NCBI GenBank assembly: GCA_964569555.1
Contig: CAZMTT010000011.1
Span: 1-25,016 of the forward strand
Length of the DNA stretch: 25,016 bases
Source of the DNA: G020353235 sp964569555
GTDB lineage: Bacteria; Chloroflexota; Dehalococcoidia; Dehalococcoidales; JAUYDJ01
Direction of reading: 5' to 3'
The position numbers and the translations under genes were made by a program. Below the pieces are notes generated by a model that was given only the letters and a program-made list of their open reading frames with translations, did not search any database and was not told the origin of the DNA. Positions 21,190 through 25,016 of this stretch are shown piece by piece; the first letter of the stretch is position 1, and each line of letters starts with the position of its first letter.

Positions 21190-23631
21190 TCAGTCCAGAC
21201 TTATCGGGTCAATGTCCACTGCCCACCCCTGGGGAAAGGGTATCTCCGCCAGAAAAGAGGACAGCTCGGCACCGCGAAGCATGATTTGCCAGCGGAACCG
21301 GCCCCGCCGGCGGTGAATAAAAGCCGGTGCCGGCCCGATGAGGCTCAGGTCGGCTATGCCGCGGGCATCCCTTTCGGTAGTAATCAGCTGCTTCATCCTC
21401 TCCGCCTCACGCTGGCCGAGGGAACTATTGGTATGGCTGTAAACCAGACGCGCCAGCTGGGTGAAGGGAGGGTTATGGAGCTGGCGCCGGTGGGCGAGCT
21501 CCTGTTTATAGAAGAGGGCATAGTCATGTTTGGCGGCGGCCTGAATGGCGTAGTGCTCCGGGGCATAGGTCTGGATAATAACCCGCCCCCACTGACTGCC
21601 CCGCCCGGCCCGGCCCTCCACCTGGCTCAAGAGCTGAAAGGTCCTCTCCCCAGCCCGAAAATCGGGCAGATTTAAGCCGGTATCGGCGCTAACCACCCCG
21701 ACCAGAGTAACCAGAGGCAAGTCCAGCCCCTTGGCAATCATCTGGGTGCCAATCAGAATATCAGCCTGATGTGCCCGGAACCGGTTCAGGATTTCCTGAT
21801 GGGAATACTTGCCTTTAGTAATATCACTGTCCCAGCGCAGCCGCCTCGCCTGAGGCAGGACATAGCTGGTCTCCTGCTCCAGCTTCTGAGTGCCCACGCC
21901 CAGAAACTTGATGCGCCGGCCCGAGCAGCGCGGACAGGTCTGGGGCACTGCCGTCCGGTAGTTGCAGTGGTGGCAGACCAGACTGTTTTCGGCAAGGTGA
22001 TAGGTAAGGGTAACCTCGCAGCGCCGGCAGCGATAAACAAAGCCGCAGTTGCGACACTGAATAAAGGTAGCCGCCCCCCGCCGGTTAAGAAACAGAATCA
22101 CCTGCTCCCGACTGATTACGGCTCTGGTCATCGCCTCGGCCAGAGAGCGGCTGAACAGGCTTCTATTGCCCGCCTTGAGCTCCTCCCTTAAGTCAACGAT
22201 TTCAACCTCAGGCAGTGGCGAGCCCTCGGTGGGGGTAACCCGCTCCGGAAGCCGGAGCAGCTGGAATTCCCCCCGCTCGGCACGGTAAAAGGTCTCCACA
22301 TCGGGGGTGGCACTGCCCAGAATAATTACGGCGCCGGTGAGCTCCGCCAGCTTGAGGGCTGCCTGACGGGCATGGTAGCGGGGCGACTTATCGTGCTGCT
22401 TGTAGGTCCACTCATGCTCTTCATCAAGGACAATAAGGCCCAGCTCAGGCTGCGGGGCAAAGAGGGCACTCCGCGGACCGATAACGACGTCAAACTCTCC
22501 CTTACGGATTCGCTGCCAGGTATCAAACTGCTCACCCAGAGATAGCCGGCTGTGGAGCACGGCTACTCTGTGGGGAAAGCGGGCGGCAAACCTCTCTATC
22601 GTCTGGGGGGTGAGCGAAATCTCGGGGACCAATACGATGCCCCGCCTGCCCCGCCTCACTGCTTCCGCCAGCGCCTGGAGATAGACCTCGGTCTTACCGC
22701 TGGCGGTAACCCCGTGGAGCAGAAAGACGGCCGGTGAAGCCGCCGCCTCTATATTAAGCAAAGTGGGCTTGATGCGCGCCAGGGCTGATTTTTGGGCTGC
22801 GCTAAGAGTAAGCGGCACCGAGGGTGTAATCCCCTCATAAAAAACCGGCTCACGCTTTACCTCAACCGGTTGAAAGTGGGCCAACCCCTGGCTGACCAGA
22901 GCCTGAGCCACCGCTTTATCCGCCTTGACCGCCTGCCTCGCCTCCCGCCAGGGCACCGGCTGCGGCTGGTGGGCCAGAAAATCAAGCAGGGCAGCCTGTT
23001 TTCGGGCTCTCTTTTCCCGCAGCCTGACTGCTTCCTGCCCGGCCCGGTCAACGGCCACCGCCAGACTGAGATAAAGCTCCTCTTTGGGCTTTACCCGCAG
23101 CGGCTCCATCTCATAGCTTCTGACCAGCAGCCCCCGCCCGACCAGCTGGGAGACAAGGCCCGGTGCCTTTTTCTTGCCCAGTGCCTTCTCCAGCTCCTTC
23201 AGGGAAACCCGGCCCCGCTCCTGAACCAGGTCAAGGACATATTTCTGTTCCTGATTAAGGGAAGTGGGGTCATAGTCGCGCCGCTTTGGGGGCGGGGTGA
23301 CGAAAGTGAGCACCTTGCGTTCAAAACCGGGGGGTAGCATTAGAGCCAGGGCGTCAAAAAGGGGCGATAGATAGTAGTCACTCAGCCAGCGGGCTAAAGA
23401 TAACTGGTAGGGGGCAAGAATGGGCTGGGGCTCGATAACCCCGGCAATCTCTTTGGTCTCTTCAACCGCGGGGTGGGTGGTCAGCTCGGTAACAATGCCC
23501 TGGAGGAGTTTCTCACCGAAGGGGACCCATACCGCCTGCCCGACGGCGACCTCTAAATCGGGAGGTATAGCATAGCTGAAGGTCCGGCGCTGGGCAATCG
23601 GTGAATTAACACTAACCTCAGCATACCCCAC
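21190..23631 (-). CDS. priA: Primosomal protein N' (replication restart helicase PriA)
   Basis: An 813-aa superfamily 2 DNA helicase that reloads the replisome at collapsed forks. It has an N-terminal DNA-binding domain (VNSPIAQRRTFSYAIPPDLE), a winged-helix region (about 120-260), Walker A GVTASGKT (307-314) and the DEEH box (403-406). A zinc-binding block of four CxxC pairs (CRNCGFVYRCRRC, then CHHC and CPRC, about 517-560) precedes the helicase C motifs (GTQMIAKGLDLP, RAGRGSQWGRVIIQ). Length is at the upper end of normal. The start is GTG 23631, with GGAG 8 nt upstream; the nearby ATG is out of frame. It follows rplS by 23 nt. Confidence 0.96.
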   Translation of the reverse strand: MGYAEVSVNSPIAQRRTFSYAIPPDLEVAVGQAVWVPFGEKLLQGIVTELTTHPAVEETKEIAGVIEPQPILAPYQLSLARWLSDYYLSPLFDALALMLPPGFERKVLTFVTPPPKRRDYDPTSLNQEQKYVLDLVQERGRVSLKELEKALGKKKAPGLVSQLVGRGLLVRSYEMEPLRVKPKEELYLSLAVAVDRAGQEAVRLREKRARKQAALLDFLAHQPQPVPWREARQAVKADKAVAQALVSQGLAHFQPVEVKREPVFYEGITPSVPLTLSAAQKSALARIKPTLLNIEAAASPAVFLLHGVTASGKTEVYLQALAEAVRRGRRGIVLVPEISLTPQTIERFAARFPHRVAVLHSRLSLGEQFDTWQRIRKGEFDVVIGPRSALFAPQPELGLIVLDEEHEWTYKQHDKSPRYHARQAALKLAELTGAVIILGSATPDVETFYRAERGEFQLLRLPERVTPTEGSPLPEVEIVDLREELKAGNRSLFSRSLAEAMTRAVISREQVILFLNRRGAATFIQCRNCGFVYRCRRCEVTLTYHLAENSLVCHHCNYRTAVPQTCPRCSGRRIKFLGVGTQKLEQETSYVLPQARRLRWDSDITKGKYSHQEILNRFRAHQADILIGTQMIAKGLDLPLVTLVGVVSADTGLNLPDFRAGERTFQLLSQVEGRAGRGSQWGRVIIQTYAPEHYAIQAAAKHDYALFYKQELAHRRQLHNPPFTQLARLVYSHTNSSLGQREAERMKQLITTERDARGIADLSLIGPAPAFIHRRRGRFRWQIMLRGAELSSFLAEIPFPQGWAVDIDPISLD

Positions 23632-23654
23632 TGGTCATACTCCAACCAGACTGC

Positions 23655-24080
23655 TTAAGCCTGCTCTGGCTCTGGTTCCGGTGCCGTTTCCTCGAGTGCC
23701 ATTTCCTCGGGTTCCGTTTCCCCGGCTTCTTTTTCGCGACCAACCCGTTTCTCTTTGATGCGAGAGGCCTTGGCACTGAGTCCGCGCAGGTAATAAAGCT
23801 TAGCCCGGCGCACTTTCCCGTGCCGCACTATTTCCACTTTTTCCACCAGTGGGGAGCTCAGGAGAAAGGTGCGCTCCACGCCTACCCCGTAGGCAACACG
23901 CCTGACCGTAAAGCTAGCCCCGGCGCCACCACGGCGAATCCTGATGACCACTCCCTGAAATACCTGGGTGCGCTCCCGGTCGCCTTCCACAACTTTATTG
24001 CTGACCTTGACCGTATCACCGGGGGCGAAGGCTTCAATATTAGGATTCGGTTTGACATTAACTACTGAGGCAATATCCAT
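23655..24080 (-). CDS. rplS: 50S ribosomal protein L19 with acidic C-terminal tail
   Basis: Large-subunit protein at the 30S-50S interface. Residues 1-114 are a standard L19 (FAPGDTVKV, RTQVFQGVVIRIRRGGAGASFTVRR, GVGVERTFLLSSPLVEKVEI, KVRRAKLYYLRGLSAKASRIKEK). An added tail of about 25 residues rich in Glu and Pro (GETEPEEMALEETAPEPEPE) follows, absent from typical short L19 proteins. AGGGAG lies 8 nt before the ATG. It is downstream of trmD, the common trmD-rplS order, and upstream of priA. Confidence 0.95.
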   Translation of the reverse strand: MDIASVVNVKPNPNIEAFAPGDTVKVSNKVVEGDRERTQVFQGVVIRIRRGGAGASFTVRRVAYGVGVERTFLLSSPLVEKVEIVRHGKVRRAKLYYLRGLSAKASRIKEKRVGREKEAGETEPEEMALEETAPEPEPEQA

Positions 24081-24127
24081 AACTAAGACTCCCTAAAATT
24101 TTATCAGAAAGACGATCTATAAGTCGA

Positions 24128-24823
24128 CTAACTGTCCTTACCCAGACTGACCCTGTCCAGCAGCTCGGGGCGGCGTTCTTTAGTGCGCCGTATCGCCTGC
24201 TCCCGACGCCACTTGGCGATTTGAGCATGGTTACCGGAAAGTAAAACCTCAGGCACCGACCAGCCGCGAAACACGGGAGGCCGGGTGTACTGAGGGTACT
24301 CCAGAAGCCCGCCGGTATGAGAGTCCTCGGTCAGTGACTCTTCCGAGCCGAGAACACCGGGCAGTAGCCTGACTACCGCCTCGACCACTACCATCGCCGC
24401 CAGCTCGCCACCGCTGAGGACATAGTCGCCAATACTAATCTCATCGCTAACCAGGTGCTCACGAACCCGCTCGTCAACCCCCTCATAGTGGCCACAGATA
24501 AGAATGAGACGGTCGTGCCCGGATAGCTCCTGAGCCACCGGCTGGGAAAAAGGACGCCCCTGCGGGGTCAGCAGGATAACCGGGCAGGTATCTTCTTCTT
24601 TGACTGACTCTACCGCCTCAAAAACAGGCTCGGGCTTCAGTATCATGCCCGCCCCACCACCATAGGCATAGTCATCAACGGTGTGATGTTTATCATGAGT
24701 ATAGTCCCGAATATTGTAAATATTAAGGCTGACCAGCCCACCATCAACCGCCCGCTTAATGATGCTGGCACCAAACGGACCGGGAAACATCTCGGGAAAT
24801 AGAGTCAAAATATCAATACGCAA
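24128..24823 (-). CDS. trmD: tRNA (guanine-N1)-methyltransferase TrmD
   Basis: A SPOUT-class enzyme that makes m1G37 in tRNAs reading CNN codons, using S-adenosylmethionine, to prevent frameshifting. The 231-aa length is normal. The knotted cofactor site is visible: LTPQGRPFSQ, then CGHYEGVDERV and ISIGDYVLSGGE. The N-terminal MRIDILTLFPEMFPGPFG and DDYAYGGGAGM are also family hallmarks. The start is a TTG at 24823 with AGGGA 6 nt upstream, overlapping the end of the preceding gene; no ATG alternative gives the conserved N-terminus. Confidence 0.96.
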   Translation of the reverse strand: MRIDILTLFPEMFPGPFGASIIKRAVDGGLVSLNIYNIRDYTHDKHHTVDDYAYGGGAGMILKPEPVFEAVESVKEEDTCPVILLTPQGRPFSQPVAQELSGHDRLILICGHYEGVDERVREHLVSDEISIGDYVLSGGELAAMVVVEAVVRLLPGVLGSEESLTEDSHTGGLLEYPQYTRPPVFRGWSVPEVLLSGNHAQIAKWRREQAIRRTKERRPELLDRVSLGKDS

Positions 24824-24826
24824 CGG

Positions 24827-25016
24827 CTATCCCTTCCCGGGGGTGATATGCTCGGTCACTTCTCCCTTGATAATCTCCAGGGCATGGGGGATGACCGGTA
24901 ATATCACCTCGAGGCACTCCGTAACTGCCTTGGTGCTGCCGGGGAGATTGATAATAAGACATTTCTTTCTGAGCCCGGCCACCGCCCGGCTCAGTACGGC
25001 GAAAGGGGTCACCTCG
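24827..25016 (-). CDS. MogA/MoaB-type molybdopterin-binding protein, C-terminal part
   Basis: Partial: the frame runs off the window end, so only about 62 C-terminal residues are seen. LSRAVAGLRKKCLIINLPGS, then TKAVTECLEVILPVIPHALEIIKGE, is the typical end of the MogA/MoaB fold (molybdopterin adenylyltransferase or related), which acts in molybdenum cofactor synthesis. The stop is 3 nt before the trmD start, so the two are coupled. Whether it is MogA-like or the inactive MoaB type depends on residues outside the window. Confidence 0.78.
   Translation of the reverse strand, partial: EVTPFAVLSRAVAGLRKKCLIINLPGSTKAVTECLEVILPVIPHALEIIKGEVTEHITPGKG

Noticed and set aside
1..25016. CRISPR array, rRNA or riboswitch
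   Set aside because: No regularly spaced direct repeats, no rRNA-like stretches and no recognisable riboswitch core were seen in the intergenic parts.

Overview
The window looks like a chromosomal segment of a bacterium with moderately high G+C, conventional sigma70-type promoters, frequent GTG and TTG starts, and several apparently leaderless genes. The compact fur-feoA-feoB operon, the nurA / HAS-barrel / herA set and the lysE-acuC pair would fit an uncultured Chloroflexota (Dehalococcoidia-like) genome. That placement is an inference from gene content and has not been tested.

Layout. 1-943: the 5' part of a tRNA-Ala(TGC) and a divergent TSUP-family permease. 948-3466: a minus-strand iron operon, fur-feoA-feoB, with a consensus promoter and a Fur-type palindrome over the fur start. 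3491-7008: a minus-strand chain with overlapping genes, HAS-barrel protein / HerA ATPase / MauE-like membrane protein / patatin phospholipase. 7009-12318: an accessory region holding a small membrane protein, a lipoprotein, a lysine-rich micro-ORF and a distinctly A+T-richer element of about 4.4 kb. 12319-15262: nurA (minus), then lysE-acuC (plus). 15264-20049: CCA-adding enzyme, secD, secF and a CDF cation transporter (minus, one operon). 20134-21179: two divergent small HTH regulators. 21190-25016: moaB/mogA (partial), trmD, rplS and priA (minus).

The main point of interest is the 7913-12295 element. It carries a SWIM-finger DDE transposase on the minus strand. Divergently it carries a 72-aa HTH regulator, a restriction-modification polypeptide (PD-(D/E)xK nuclease fused to an N6-adenine methylase) and a specificity (TRD) segment. 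Three signals stand out. (i) The methylase and specificity frames are separated only by a nine-G tract; losing one G would fuse them, so the system may be phase-variable. (ii) The transposase promoter and the HTH/R-M promoter have the same architecture: TTGACA, 4 nt, the palindrome CATACAATGTATG, 1 nt, then the -10. This suggests one regulator controls both mobility and restriction. (iii) The block is bounded by a 35-bp inverted repeat matching at 34 of 35 positions, into which both outermost genes terminate. The region lies between nurA and herA, genes that usually work as a pair.

Everything here is read by eye. No database search, folding or alignment programme was run.
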